From positions 23,590-87,589 of the forward strand of contig CALWJT010000011.1 in the NCBI GenBank assembly GCA_944381075.1: 64,000 bases of DNA, in the 5' to 3' direction. This document shows positions 24,996 through 33,440 of the stretch, in pieces. The translations under genes and the position numbers were made by a program. The notes below the pieces were generated by a model. The model searched no databases. It had not been told where the DNA came from and worked only from the letters and a program-made list of their open reading frames with translations. The DNA is from an uncultured Clostridia bacterium. GTDB taxonomy: Bacteria; Bacillota; Clostridia; Oscillospirales; CAG-272. Numbering within the stretch: the first letter of the stretch is position 1; the number at the start of each line of letters is the position of its first letter.

Positions 24996-25877
24996 ATGAA
25001 AAAGGACAATGTTCTTCGCGCGATGACACGGGACGGCGCCGCGCGCATCATCGTCATCAATTCGACCGAGATTGTCGACGCCGCCGTCCGGTATCAGAGG
25101 ACCGTGCCGACTGCGACCGCAGCGCTCGGCCGCGTGATGACGGCAGCCTCCCTCATGGGAACCCTGCTCAAGGAGCCGTCGGGACGGCTCACCGTCAAAT
25201 TCAAGGGAGACGGTCCTGCGGGCACCGTGCTCGCCGTCTCCGACTATGAGGGCAACGTCAAGGGCTATATCCAAAATCCTATGGCGGAGCTGCCAAAAAA
25301 GCCGAACGGCAAGCTCGACGTCGGCGGCATCATCGGCCGCGGCGAGATGTGCGTCATCCGAGACGAGGGAGTGGGAGAGCCCCAAACCGGCTTCTGTGAG
25401 ATCGTAAGCGGCGAGGTGGGAGAGGACATCTGCGCCTATTTCGCGCAGAGCGAGCAGATCCCCACCGTTTGCGCGCTCGGCGTTCTGGTCGACACCGATC
25501 TTTCCTGCAAGGCGGCCGGTGGGGTCTTACTTCAGCTTCTGCCCGGCGCGTCGGAAGAGACCATCGCCGCCATCGAGAAGAACCTGCCGCGGATATCCAG
25601 CATTTCCACGCTTTTTGACAAGGAAAATATGTCCAATGAAGAGATCGCCGCGCTCGCGCTGGACGGTCTTGAATATGACATCTTCGACACATTTCCGGCG
25701 GAATACCGCTGCGATTGCAGCAAAGAACGGATCCTCTGCGCGCTTGCAAGCTTCTCCGGAAAAGAACTGGACGACACCTTCCGGGACGACAGGACCATCG
25801 AGGTCTGCTGCCGATTCTGTGATAAAAAGTACGAGTTCACGCGGGAGGAGATCGAAGCCCGCAGGGCCCTTGCATAA
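24996..25877 (+). CDS. hslO: redox-regulated chaperone Hsp33
   Basis: 293-aa holdase activated by oxidative unfolding. N-terminal domain begins LRAMTRDGAARIIVI, and the C-terminal zinc switch has CDC (about residue 232) and CCRFC (about 266), the CxC...CxxC signature. ATG 24996 has AAGGAGG upstream; the longer frame from 24900 lies inside the previous gene. Last gene of the operon. Cotranscription with redox enzymes suggests an oxidative-stress link, an inference. Confidence 0.96.
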   Translation: MKKDNVLRAMTRDGAARIIVINSTEIVDAAVRYQRTVPTATAALGRVMTAASLMGTLLKEPSGRLTVKFKGDGPAGTVLAVSDYEGNVKGYIQNPMAELPKKPNGKLDVGGIIGRGEMCVIRDEGVGEPQTGFCEIVSGEVGEDICAYFAQSEQIPTVCALGVLVDTDLSCKAAGGVLLQLLPGASEETIAAIEKNLPRISSISTLFDKENMSNEEIAALALDGLEYDIFDTFPAEYRCDCSKERILCALASFSGKELDDTFRDDRTIEVCCRFCDKKYEFTREEIEARRALA

Positions 25878-25890
25878 ACCTCATGAAAAA

Positions 25891-25921
25891 GAGGGGCTGC
25901 CCGAAGCAGCCCCTCTTTTTC
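25891..25921 (+). terminator. terminator of the pfp-hslO operon
   Basis: Perfect 10-bp stem GAGGGGCTGC / GCAGCCCCTC, 5-nt loop, followed by TTTTT. Confidence 0.9.
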
Positions 25922-25925
25922 ACTA

Positions 25926-25954
25926 TTGAAATGTAAATAATCTTATGCTATAAT
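25926..25954 (+). promoter_or_regulatory. promoter of the ECF sigma operon
   Basis: TTGAAA, 17-base spacer, TATAAT. It leaves a leader of about 220 nt with possible long-range pairing (CCCTGA near 25966 with TCAGGG near 26082). Confidence 0.7.
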
Positions 25955-26095
25955 GTTAATGAATGACCCTGATTCCCTTTCCGCTGCATGCGGCAGAGCC
26001 GCCGATGGCATGGACGGACAAGCGGTATGCGTATTTTCCCTGCCTGCTCGCATAGGGAGAAAAAGCAGACCTCTTGGCGCGTCAGGGAACGGAAC

Positions 26096-26155
26096 ATGAA
26101 AAAATTTTCTTTGAGGGTGAGTAAAAGGGGCTTCACGCCCGACAAAAGAACGTAG
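26096..26155 (+). CDS. possible 19-codon leader peptide before the ECF sigma gene
   Basis: ATG with AGGGAACGGA upstream encodes a short basic peptide (begins MKKFSLRVSK) and ends 30 bases before the sigma factor. The leader then folds a small hairpin (TAGGTATACCAGCCTA) ahead of the sigma ribosome site. A coupling role is speculative; it may be a chance frame. Confidence 0.25.
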   Translation: MKKFSLRVSKRGFTPDKRT

Positions 26156-26185
26156 GTATACCAGCCTATAAAAAAGGAGGACCGC

Positions 26186-26740
26186 ATGGACAACGGCGCT
26201 GCCAGTTATCGGCGCTTTCTGGATGGGGATGAAAGCGGCTTTGACGAAATCATTGGACTTTATCACGACAGTCTGATTTATTTTATCAACCGGTATGTCA
26301 ATAACTTCGCGGCCGCCGAGGACCTTGCCGCGGATACATTTATGGAGCTTCTCGTCCATAAAAAACGGTACTCCTTTCAAAGCTCCTTCAAAACCTATCT
26401 TTTCGCCATCGCAAGACATAAGGCGGTCGATTACATCCGTCGGGAAAAACGCTTCCGCCCCCTGCCGGAGCAAGAGCTTCCCAGGGATGCGAGCGATGCG
26501 GATATGGTGGAAAAAGCCGTGATATCAACAGAAGAAAAACGAAAAATCAAGGAGATCTCAAGCGCGCTCTGCGAGGATTATGCGACATATATCCACCTCG
26601 CCTTTTTCGAGGAGCTGGAAAACGAGGATATCGCAAGAATCATGAAAAAAAGCAAAAAACAAATGGCAAATTTGTCCTATCGGGCAAGAAACGCACTGCG
26701 GGAAGCTCTGAGAAGGGAGGGGATCTGCTATGAAAAATAA
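26186..26740 (+). CDS. ECF-type RNA polymerase sigma factor
   Basis: 184-aa group IV sigma factor. Region 2 (about residues 12-75) shows LIYFINRYVNNFAAAEDLAADTFM and the recognition of -10 (FKTYLFAIARHKAVDYIRR). Region 4 (about 120-175) has the helix-turn-helix ELENEDIARIMKKSKKQMANLSYRARNAL. AAGGAGG precedes the start. The next gene, an apparent anti-sigma factor, starts 10 bases before this stop. Such pairs sense envelope stress; the signal here is unknown. Confidence 0.93.
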   Translation: MDNGAASYRRFLDGDESGFDEIIGLYHDSLIYFINRYVNNFAAAEDLAADTFMELLVHKKRYSFQSSFKTYLFAIARHKAVDYIRREKRFRPLPEQELPRDASDADMVEKAVISTEEKRKIKEISSALCEDYATYIHLAFFEELENEDIARIMKKSKKQMANLSYRARNALREALRREGICYEK

Positions 26741-27539
26741 AGATGAGTTCCGCCGTTTGGTATGGGAAAAGGCCGAGCGGTATGAAGCACAGCAAAGGAT
26801 AAAGAAGAAAAAAATAAGAGAGTCCATCCTGCTTTGCTCGATCTGTATCTGTATTGCCGTCGGCGCTTATTTCGGTACCACCTGCGCAATCTTTCATCCG
26901 GCACTTGCCACGGAAGAGGGGAACGATACCGCCGGCCTGTCGGAAATTACCGAAAATATAGCATCGACGACTGGTGAAGCAGACACCGGGGCGATGGATT
27001 CCAGCACCGGCAGAGAAACGACGAAGGCTCAAGACGGAAGCAGCCAGGACTCTGGGGAAACCGGCATAACCTCGTCTGCCGTCGTGACCTCATCCACCAT
27101 CAGCACATCGCAGTCGTCCGTACAGACAACAAGGCCGGAGACACCCGGAGAAGCCGTTATCCGACTGGATTTTTCTTTTACCAGCAGCCCTCGCGGCTCC
27201 GAAGCGGAGACACAGGCTGCCGTATTCGATTCCCTTTCGGCGCTTTCCTCCTATTTAGAGGAGCTGCACGACGAATACAACGTCCCGAATCTTTACGTGA
27301 ACAGCATCCTGACAAGCTATGACGACGAGTATTTTCAACAATATTCGCTTGTCGCTGTAAAAATCAAAGATACTCACGAATGCCGCTTTGCCAGTTCCCT
27401 TTCCGGATATCAGGCGGACGGCAGCCTGCTATTTTCCTTTGCGAGAGATCCGGCCGAAGCATCCGAGCCTGCCGTGTATCACTTTTTCGTTACCGTTGAC
27501 AAGGGAAACTACAGTGATATCGAAATCATTACGAAGTAG
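26730..27539 (+). CDS. probable anti-sigma factor, membrane-anchored
   Basis: 269 aa. A short charged cytoplasmic N-terminus (residues 1-30, likely the sigma-binding part) precedes one transmembrane helix (about 31-50). Then come a Ser/Thr-rich extracytoplasmic tether (about 60-135) and a C-terminal globular domain (about 140-269). The HxxxCxxC of zinc anti-sigma factors is absent. Role is inferred from its overlap with the ECF sigma gene and topology. The sensor domain fold is not recognised. Confidence 0.75.
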   Translation: MKNKDEFRRLVWEKAERYEAQQRIKKKKIRESILLCSICICIAVGAYFGTTCAIFHPALATEEGNDTAGLSEITENIASTTGEADTGAMDSSTGRETTKAQDGSSQDSGETGITSSAVVTSSTISTSQSSVQTTRPETPGEAVIRLDFSFTSSPRGSEAETQAAVFDSLSALSSYLEELHDEYNVPNLYVNSILTSYDDEYFQQYSLVAVKIKDTHECRFASSLSGYQADGSLLFSFARDPAEASEPAVYHFFVTVDKGNYSDIEIITK

Positions 27540-27590
27540 CGGTAAAGCCCGTCCGGACAGCGGCTCGCCCATTTTATAAGGAGCAATCTC

Positions 27591-27815
27591 ATGACCAAAG
27601 CGTTATTTTCAAAGCTGATGGCAGCCATCCTTGCCTGCGCGGTGTTCACCCTCGTACTGTTTTCCTGCAGTATGACGGCAAATGCCGCAGGGACTCGGGC
27701 GAACTGCCGCGCTCCTCATCGGAAAATCGCCGCAGTCCAACGAATAAGCCCGCAAGAGGAATCCTCCATCCGGTCAATTTTTCCAAGTGGACAGGATCCA
27801 TATCCGCTTCCGTGA
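27591..27815 (+). CDS. short putative lipoprotein, possibly frameshifted remnant
   Basis: 74 aa with a convincing signal peptide and lipobox (LVLFSC, Cys26) behind an AAGGAG ribosome site. After the lipobox region the sequence becomes compositionally odd and ends early. Another frame is open from about 27670 to the TAA near 27894 and carries a Pro/Cys-rich stretch, so a frameshift may have cut a longer lipoprotein. It lies in the ECF sigma cluster in the same direction. Confidence 0.4.
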   Translation: MTKALFSKLMAAILACAVFTLVLFSCSMTANAAGTRANCRAPHRKIAAVQRISPQEESSIRSIFPSGQDPYPLP

Positions 27816-27922
27816 CGCCGCCCGTTGCGGTGTGTAACGGGACCTGCCCTCCCGCAAGAAAGGCGCCCCCGTATGCAGCACAGCATATACTCTAAAGCTA
27901 TTTTCCTAAAAGGAGTTCCTTT

Positions 27923-28480
27923 ATGAAAATAAAAGCGAAAAAAACGATCTGTTTGATCTTGTCAGCGTTTCTTATTGCAGCGTCATTGACCGCATGCGCC
28001 TCCAAACCGGCGAAATGGAATGGCAAAACCATTTATACTCATGTTCTGCTTGGGATCGATGAAACCGATCTTTTTCAATATGTCGGTTCCGTGGATTATG
28101 TTTTTGTGGGGAAAGTCTTAGAAGCCGACCATACGATTACAGAAGAAAATGACAAGAGCACCTACGGGATCCATGTGGAAAAAAATATCAAGGGACAGCT
28201 CATCCATGACATCCGGTGCAGCAAGCACGGCGGCCTTTTAGAGGATGGGACCCTGCTGCTCTATGAGTCCGACCGGATTCGGGATACGGGGCTGCCCGAG
28301 GTCGGAAAGACCTATATTTTTATGGCATATGCCCAGCCCGACGGAAGTCTCCTGCTCTCCGAATTTTATGGAAACACCGAATATACGGAGGAATCGCTCG
28401 CTCAATTTGAAAACTACCATCAAAACCAAATCGTATCGGAACGAGAACGGTTTGTCTCAAAATACGATGCCTGCGCATAG
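27923..28480 (+). CDS. lipoprotein of unknown function in the ECF sigma cluster
   Basis: 185 aa. Type II signal peptide with lipobox SLTAC (Cys25). The mature part (about 160 residues) is mixed alpha/beta with a strand-rich core (VDYVFVGKVLEADHTITEEN, TYGIHVEKNIKGQL), resembling the DUF-type 'cardiolipin-synthase-like/OB' metal-dependent exported proteins seen in Firmicutes; I do not assign a family. AAAGGAG precedes the start. Fourth gene in the sigma cluster, ended by a strong terminator. Confidence 0.75.
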   Translation: MKIKAKKTICLILSAFLIAASLTACASKPAKWNGKTIYTHVLLGIDETDLFQYVGSVDYVFVGKVLEADHTITEENDKSTYGIHVEKNIKGQLIHDIRCSKHGGLLEDGTLLLYESDRIRDTGLPEVGKTYIFMAYAQPDGSLLLSEFYGNTEYTEESLAQFENYHQNQIVSERERFVSKYDACA

Positions 28481-28510
28481 GCAGCGTCTGTCCTCTCTGT
28501 CTCAAATCAT

Positions 28511-28552
28511 AAAAAGCAAGCGCCGATAACGCATGATCGGCGCTTGCTTTTT
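28511..28552. terminator. bidirectional terminator between convergent genes
   Basis: 17-bp perfect stem (AAAAAGCAAGCGCCGAT and its complement), 8-nt loop; T5 on each exit strand. Confidence 0.92.
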
Positions 28553-28563
28553 GAATGCGACGC

Positions 28564-29493
28564 TCATCCAACGCCAATCTTATGTGCGAATGCGAGCGTT
28601 TCCTCAAGCGTTGGAATCGACGCGGAGGCGCCGGGACGCGATACCGCAATGGTAGCGGCGCAGTTCGCAAGACGGACCGCACGCTCCATCGGTTCCCCGT
28701 CGAGATAAAACCGAACGAGCGCCGCCGTAAAGGTATCGCCGGCCGCGGTCGTATCCTTTACCTCTATCGGATACGACGGCAGCGTCATCCCCCGCATACC
28801 GTCAAACAGGTAAGCGCCGGCGCCGCCCAGCTTGAGCACGACGTATTCCGTCTTTACCATCCGGTATAACGTCTCCGCCGCCGCGCGGCGAGAGCTTTCA
28901 TCGACCGGCGCGATGCCGGTAAAAACCTTGGTCTCCGTCTCGTTTGGAGAAAAAATACAAACGCCGGCAAGCTCCTTCAATGGAAAATCCGTGCGCGCGG
29001 GTCCCGCATCCACAACAAACGGGATCCCCCGCTCATGCGCGAGCGCAGAGGCAAATACAACCGCCTTGTCCGGGATCTCAAGCTGAACATATACGGCGTC
29101 CGGACGGCACTCGAAGGCGGCGCGGATGTCCGCCTCGGTGATCACAGAATTTGCACCCGGATACACGATGATGCGATTGCTTCCGTCCTCCTCCACAAGA
29201 ATGGAGGCAAGCCCCGTCGGCGCTGTCGGAGAAACCGCGATGTGAGAAGTGTCGATCCCTTCCTTTTCGTAAAGTCCCCGAAGTACCCGCCCATTTTCGT
29301 CGTCTCCCAGGCAGGTGCAAAAAACACAGTCCGTTCCAAGCCTTGCGAAGGCGACGGCGCTGTTGGCGCCCTTCCCGCCCGGAACATAGGCATAATCCAT
29401 GCTTTCCGTCACGGTCTCGCCGCGCTGCGGCACCCGATGCATCCGCTGAACAAAATCCATGTTGGCAGAACTGACCACCAGTACTTTTTTCAT
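28564..29493 (-). CDS. PfkB-family carbohydrate kinase, ribokinase-like
   Basis: 309-aa sugar kinase. N-terminal PGGKGANSAVAFARLG is the PfkB signature 1, and DTTAAGDTFTAALVRF is signature 2 with the catalytic Asp. The anion hole reads AAGD where ribokinases usually have GAGD, a small but notable change. Closest in style to ribokinase; the sugar is not defined. ATG 29493 has AAAGGAGAG upstream. Last gene of the yerC unit, 155 bases after the flavoprotein gene. Confidence 0.88.
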   Translation of the reverse strand: MKKVLVVSSANMDFVQRMHRVPQRGETVTESMDYAYVPGGKGANSAVAFARLGTDCVFCTCLGDDENGRVLRGLYEKEGIDTSHIAVSPTAPTGLASILVEEDGSNRIIVYPGANSVITEADIRAAFECRPDAVYVQLEIPDKAVVFASALAHERGIPFVVDAGPARTDFPLKELAGVCIFSPNETETKVFTGIAPVDESSRRAAAETLYRMVKTEYVVLKLGGAGAYLFDGMRGMTLPSYPIEVKDTTAAGDTFTAALVRFYLDGEPMERAVRLANCAATIAVSRPGASASIPTLEETLAFAHKIGVG

Positions 29494-29648
29494 GATTCTC
29501 TCTCCTTTACCCCTTAAGCAAGATGTTCCCGCCGCTCCGACGGCAGCAGGCTGCTTTTTGCATTCCGTCGTCGGACCCATCCCCGAAAGAATGCAAGATC
29601 AACTTTTCCGGCCGCGCCGCACACAGGACACGAGCCTTACGGAAAAGC

Positions 29649-31589
29649 TCACTTCTTCATTTCCCGATATCGGTTCCACACGCGCTCAAACCATTGGTCG
29701 CTTTCGGGAAGCGGACGCACCGGCTCAAAGACGGAAGAGGTCTCCCATCCCGAAAGGGTTGTATTCTGAACAAAGGCGCCGTGTACGGTATCCATCGCCG
29801 GCACCTCGCAGAGCGCGCTTTCGGCGTCGCCTTCCGTGACAAGATACGAACCGCGGCTTTTTCCGCCGTCCGCAAGATAATCCCGCAGAGCGCCGAGGAA
29901 AACAAGCTGCGTGACAAGGATATCCCGATTGATCAGCGCGTCGATAAGGAGCGTCTTGTCACAAACCCCGTAATCCGATTCAAAGGATGCGACGGCGGCG
30001 CGGCAAGCGGAAAACGCCGCATCGATCTTTTCCGGATTGCGCAGAAATGCCGCGCAGTCCGACATACGCTCGCCCAGCTTCCGTCTGCGAAACAGGATCT
30101 CCTCTCTTGTCACCTCTCCCTGCATGGAAAAAAGCCGTTTCCATTCCGATACGGCAAGCCGCCGCACCTCTTCCTCCGAGGGCGGAGGAACAGACCCCTT
30201 TGCGGCGATATCCATCGCGGCAAGCAGCGCGCCCGTCTGCGTAGAATTGAGCGCCGAGCCGCCCGGCCGGTATACGCCGAACGTACCTGCGCATTCCCCG
30301 ACCGCATAAAAATTCCGAAGCGTCGTGCTCTCCCTCGTGCGGCCCACGGCAAGTCCGCCGTTGCAGTGCTGTGCGCAAACGGCAATTTCCAGCTTTTCTC
30401 GGGAAAGGTCGATCCCGTGCGCCGCATACAGCTCCACTGCAGGACGGTTCATCCTTATGAGCCTGTCAAGGGGAAGCGGAAGCAAAGCTTCCGAATTTTC
30501 CAGATATTTTCTTGCATTTTCCGGCAGAAGCATCGGCTCAAAGCGTCCGTTTTGCTCAAGACATGACGGATTCCTCGTGTAGTCGAGAAATACCTGCCGC
30601 CCTCTTTCTTTTTCCCGGAATACAGCAAGATCCACCCTTGACGAACCGCCGGATATCGTTTTTTTCGGATCGAACGGCCACTCATAGCCCTTAGAAAACA
30701 CCGCGGAGAGCATTTCTTCTTCAGAAGCAAAAGCATCCGTCAGGAACTCCCGTTCGGTGCCGTTTTCATCCACGGAGACGTACCGCGGCAGGACCTGCTG
30801 ATAGGTGCCGGAAAGATTCCAGCGAAACGCTGTCGAGGCGATGCCGTACTGGGATTCCGTCAGATTCGCGCCGGCAGCGCCCGCCTCGAACGCCATGCCA
30901 AGCGAGGAGGTCTGGCTTTCCGGATACACAGTGTCCGCATAAATGGCAGAAGGACCGCCGACGGCATAGACGATATCTCCCGCTGTCACCGCGCAAAGCC
31001 CCATCGGGTTCTCCTTTTCCGCAAACGCGGGACATAAGGTGAGAAGCCCTGTGGCACGGTCATTTTCCGTCAAAATCCGGATAACGCGGTGCCCGTCAAG
31101 GATCGGAATCTTCCTTTGCGCGACCGAACACTCCAGCGCCTCGGTCATGTACTTGGAGGTAAGCGGACCCGCCGAGGTCGCGCGCGTGGTCGTATCATGG
31201 TCGGTCTGATAGCCGACGTATTCGCCATATTCATTCATCGGGAACGGTACGCCAAGGTTTACAAGCTTAAAAAACGCACGCGCCGACAGCGCGGCATCCG
31301 AGAGCGCGATATCGCCGTGCATCGAACCGCCGCGCATCAGGGAGCGCGCCATATCATAGACGGAATCGGGGATCCCGCCCGCCATGTTCAGCTTATAATA
31401 GGTCTGCTTGTCGGAGCCCGTATTGCGCGAGGTCCCCATGAGGCGTCCTTCCGTCACGATCAAAATATCCCTGACACCCGCCTCATAAAGCGCGTCCGCC
31501 GTGCCGTAGCCGGCAGCCCCGCTTCCAACGACGGCCACCCTTGTCCGCAGGACCGGGATCCGATGCTCCCCTGCTGTGATCTCTTCCAT
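29649..31589 (-). CDS. FAD-dependent oxidoreductase, fumarate reductase/aspartate oxidase flavoprotein family
   Basis: 646-aa flavoprotein. The FAD-binding dinucleotide fold VAVVGSGAAGYGTADALYEAG is near residue 18. CAQHCNGGLAVG and NFYAVGECAGTFGVYRPGG fit the substrate and FAD regions of the succinate dehydrogenase/fumarate reductase family. A C-terminal helical domain of about 150 residues follows. It is not a standard SdhA or NadB. It starts 9 bases after an SDR gene and lies upstream of a PfkB kinase, so a catabolic route for a sugar acid or similar is a guess. Confidence 0.82.
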   Translation of the reverse strand: MEEITAGEHRIPVLRTRVAVVGSGAAGYGTADALYEAGVRDILIVTEGRLMGTSRNTGSDKQTYYKLNMAGGIPDSVYDMARSLMRGGSMHGDIALSDAALSARAFFKLVNLGVPFPMNEYGEYVGYQTDHDTTTRATSAGPLTSKYMTEALECSVAQRKIPILDGHRVIRILTENDRATGLLTLCPAFAEKENPMGLCAVTAGDIVYAVGGPSAIYADTVYPESQTSSLGMAFEAGAAGANLTESQYGIASTAFRWNLSGTYQQVLPRYVSVDENGTEREFLTDAFASEEEMLSAVFSKGYEWPFDPKKTISGGSSRVDLAVFREKERGRQVFLDYTRNPSCLEQNGRFEPMLLPENARKYLENSEALLPLPLDRLIRMNRPAVELYAAHGIDLSREKLEIAVCAQHCNGGLAVGRTRESTTLRNFYAVGECAGTFGVYRPGGSALNSTQTGALLAAMDIAAKGSVPPPSEEEVRRLAVSEWKRLFSMQGEVTREEILFRRRKLGERMSDCAAFLRNPEKIDAAFSACRAAVASFESDYGVCDKTLLIDALINRDILVTQLVFLGALRDYLADGGKSRGSYLVTEGDAESALCEVPAMDTVHGAFVQNTTLSGWETSSVFEPVRPLPESDQWFERVWNRYREMKK

Positions 31590-31598
31590 ATCGTCTCC

Positions 31599-32354
31599 TT
31601 ACAGCGTGCGCAGATGGAAGCCGCCGTCCACGTTGATGACCTCGCCTGTGGAATACGGCAACGCGCCGCCCGCAAGCGCAGATACGGCGCAGGCGATATC
31701 CTCCGGCGTACCCATGCGCGCGATCGGCAGAAGCCCCGCCGCGATCTGCGCCTCATATTTTTCGGTCACGACAGCCGTCATGTCCGTGCGGATGATGCCC
31801 GGACGGATCTCGTAAACGCGGATGCCCTCCCCCGCAAGACGCGCAGCGAACAGCTCCGTCGCCATGGCAAGTCCCGCCTTGGAGATGCAGTATTCGCCGC
31901 GGTTGATACTCGCCGTATAGGCGGACATCGAGGTCACGTTGAGGATCATCTCCCCCGTACCGGCGGCAAGCATTCTGTTTGCCGCATACTGTGTGAGAAA
32001 AAAAGTCCCTTTCAAATTGATGTCGAGAAGACGCTGCATGCTCTCTTCCGTCATCTCCAGAATATCCCGCCGCTCCGTCGGCGCCACGCCGGCGTTGTTG
32101 ACGAGGATATCGAGTCTTCCGAACCGCTCAAACGCCGTATCGACAAGACGGCGTCTGTCGTCTGCGGAAGAAATGTCCGCGCTGACATACATTGACTCCG
32201 GAGAAATTTTTTGCAGCTCTCCGATATAGTCCGCCGCCTTTTGCGCATCCGCGCGCGCGGCCGCGATGACGGCAAAGCCGTCGCCGGCAAGCTTTAGGGA
32301 CACCGCGCGGCCGATTCCGCGCGAGGCGCCCGTCACAATGACCGTTTTTTTCAT
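31599..32354 (-). CDS. short-chain dehydrogenase/reductase (FabG-like)
   Basis: 251-aa NAD(P) oxidoreductase with TGASRGIG at residues 8-15, NNAGV, catalytic Ser in NVTSMSAY and YCISK (YxxxK). FabG-like overall, but its context (yerC, flavoprotein, PfkB kinase) argues for carbohydrate or keto-acid metabolism rather than fatty-acid synthesis. Fifty bases downstream of yerC; next gene 9 bases away. Confidence 0.9.
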   Translation of the reverse strand: MKKTVIVTGASRGIGRAVSLKLAGDGFAVIAAARADAQKAADYIGELQKISPESMYVSADISSADDRRRLVDTAFERFGRLDILVNNAGVAPTERRDILEMTEESMQRLLDINLKGTFFLTQYAANRMLAAGTGEMILNVTSMSAYTASINRGEYCISKAGLAMATELFAARLAGEGIRVYEIRPGIIRTDMTAVVTEKYEAQIAAGLLPIARMGTPEDIACAVSALAGGALPYSTGEVINVDGGFHLRTL

Positions 32355-32403
32355 GATTCTCCCCTCAAATTTGATAAAATCCGGCGGGACGGTTCCCCCG
32401 CCG

Positions 32404-32697
32404 CTATGATTTTTCCGAAAGCCTTGAAAGCACGTTTACATAACCGTCGTTGCCGTCACGGAAGCATCCGTTGACGCGCGTGATGGTCGCCGTGCTGAGC
32501 CCGGTCTTTTCCACAATATCCGCGTATTTCTCCCCTTCGGAAATCAGCTTTGCCGCCAAAAGGCGCTTCGACATCTCCCGCAGCTCCGTTTTCGTACACA
32601 AATCTCCGAAGAAATCATAGCATTCCTCTACCGTTTTCAGCGTCAGGATGCCCTCGAATAAAAAATCGAGCTTTTCGTCCCGTTCTCTTCTTGCCAT
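32404..32697 (-). CDS. YerC/YecD-family TrpR-like DNA-binding protein
   Basis: 97-aa homologue of B. subtilis YerC, a TrpR-superfamily helix-turn-helix protein (Trp repressor fold; ligand pocket not conserved). Visible: LTLKTVEECYDFFGDLCTKTEL and the HTH KYADIVEKTGLSTATITRVN. ATG 32697 has GGAGGAG upstream; the ATG 40 codons earlier lies in the previous gene. With its own promoter it heads SDR - flavoprotein - kinase, so it is a candidate regulator of that unit. This is inference. Confidence 0.88.
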   Translation of the reverse strand: MARRERDEKLDFLFEGILTLKTVEECYDFFGDLCTKTELREMSKRLLAAKLISEGEKYADIVEKTGLSTATITRVNGCFRDGNDGYVNVLSRLSEKS

Positions 32698-32733
32698 GGA
32701 ATCTCCTCCGACCTCACATTTTACTATATTATC

Positions 32734-32762
32734 ATAATAGCACGGACGAATGAAAAAAGCAA
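32734..32762 (-). promoter_or_regulatory. yerC promoter
   Basis: Minus strand TTGCTT, 17-base spacer, TATTAT, at the stop of the upstream gene. It separates yerC and following genes from the addB cluster. Confidence 0.6.
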
Positions 32763-32768
32763 GCGGTT

Positions 32769-33440
32769 TCAGAGAAAAGGCGTTTCGCCATCCAGAAAAT
32801 ACACCTCCGTGCGGCATACGGTATAGTCGTCCCTTTCAGATGGGAATCCGAGTTTTTGCGTAAGGAATTCAAGAATATATTTGGGATTCACGAAAGTCTT
32901 TTCCTCACAGGAAAGCCGTACAGATAACACGATCTCGCCGGATGCGCTCTTTACGGCAAGCAGCTTCCCATAGGGGGCGATATCGACGGTGCGCGTACCG
33001 GCCTTTGTCGTCTTTTCCACGGGAATGGGACCGGAAAGCGCCTCCCGGACGCGCTCTTCCGCCGCATCCATAGGGACAGCTTCGATCCGAATCTCATAAT
33101 CCGCCCAGCCGATCTCTGAAAATTTTGTCTGCGGCGCATATGCGGCGAGCGCATGCAGTCCCGCAGGAAAGGCGGCGTTGAGACGCTCACAGATTGCATC
33201 GCCGGACATCTCCTTGGTCATCTTGAAATCCATGAACTCGCAAAGGCTCGCCGTCCCGACGGAAAGCGGCAGAGAAAATACGGTTTTCGGATGCGGATTG
33301 AAGCCCTGTGTATACCAAATCGGCAGTTTTGAGCGAATAAAGGCGGATTTCACCGTGCGGTTGAGGTCGAGATGCGAAATGAATTTAAGGCTCCCGGTTT
33401 TTGAAAACTTCACTCTTACTTTTTTAGGCTCGGACAGCAT
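32769..33440 (-). CDS. DUF2344 protein, partner of the B12-binding radical SAM protein
   Basis: 223-aa protein of the family TIGR03936/DUF2344, usually encoded next to or fused to TIGR03960 radical SAM proteins, as it is here. Conserved motif FSKTGSLKFISHLDLNRTV at residues 12-30 and WYTQGFNPHPK at 42-52. The start lies 25 bases inside the end of the radical SAM gene. The pair is thought to work together on an RNA or protein modification; the substrate is unsettled. Confidence 0.88.
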   Translation of the reverse strand: MLSEPKKVRVKFSKTGSLKFISHLDLNRTVKSAFIRSKLPIWYTQGFNPHPKTVFSLPLSVGTASLCEFMDFKMTKEMSGDAICERLNAAFPAGLHALAAYAPQTKFSEIGWADYEIRIEAVPMDAAEERVREALSGPIPVEKTTKAGTRTVDIAPYGKLLAVKSASGEIVLSVRLSCEEKTFVNPKYILEFLTQKLGFPSERDDYTVCRTEVYFLDGETPFL

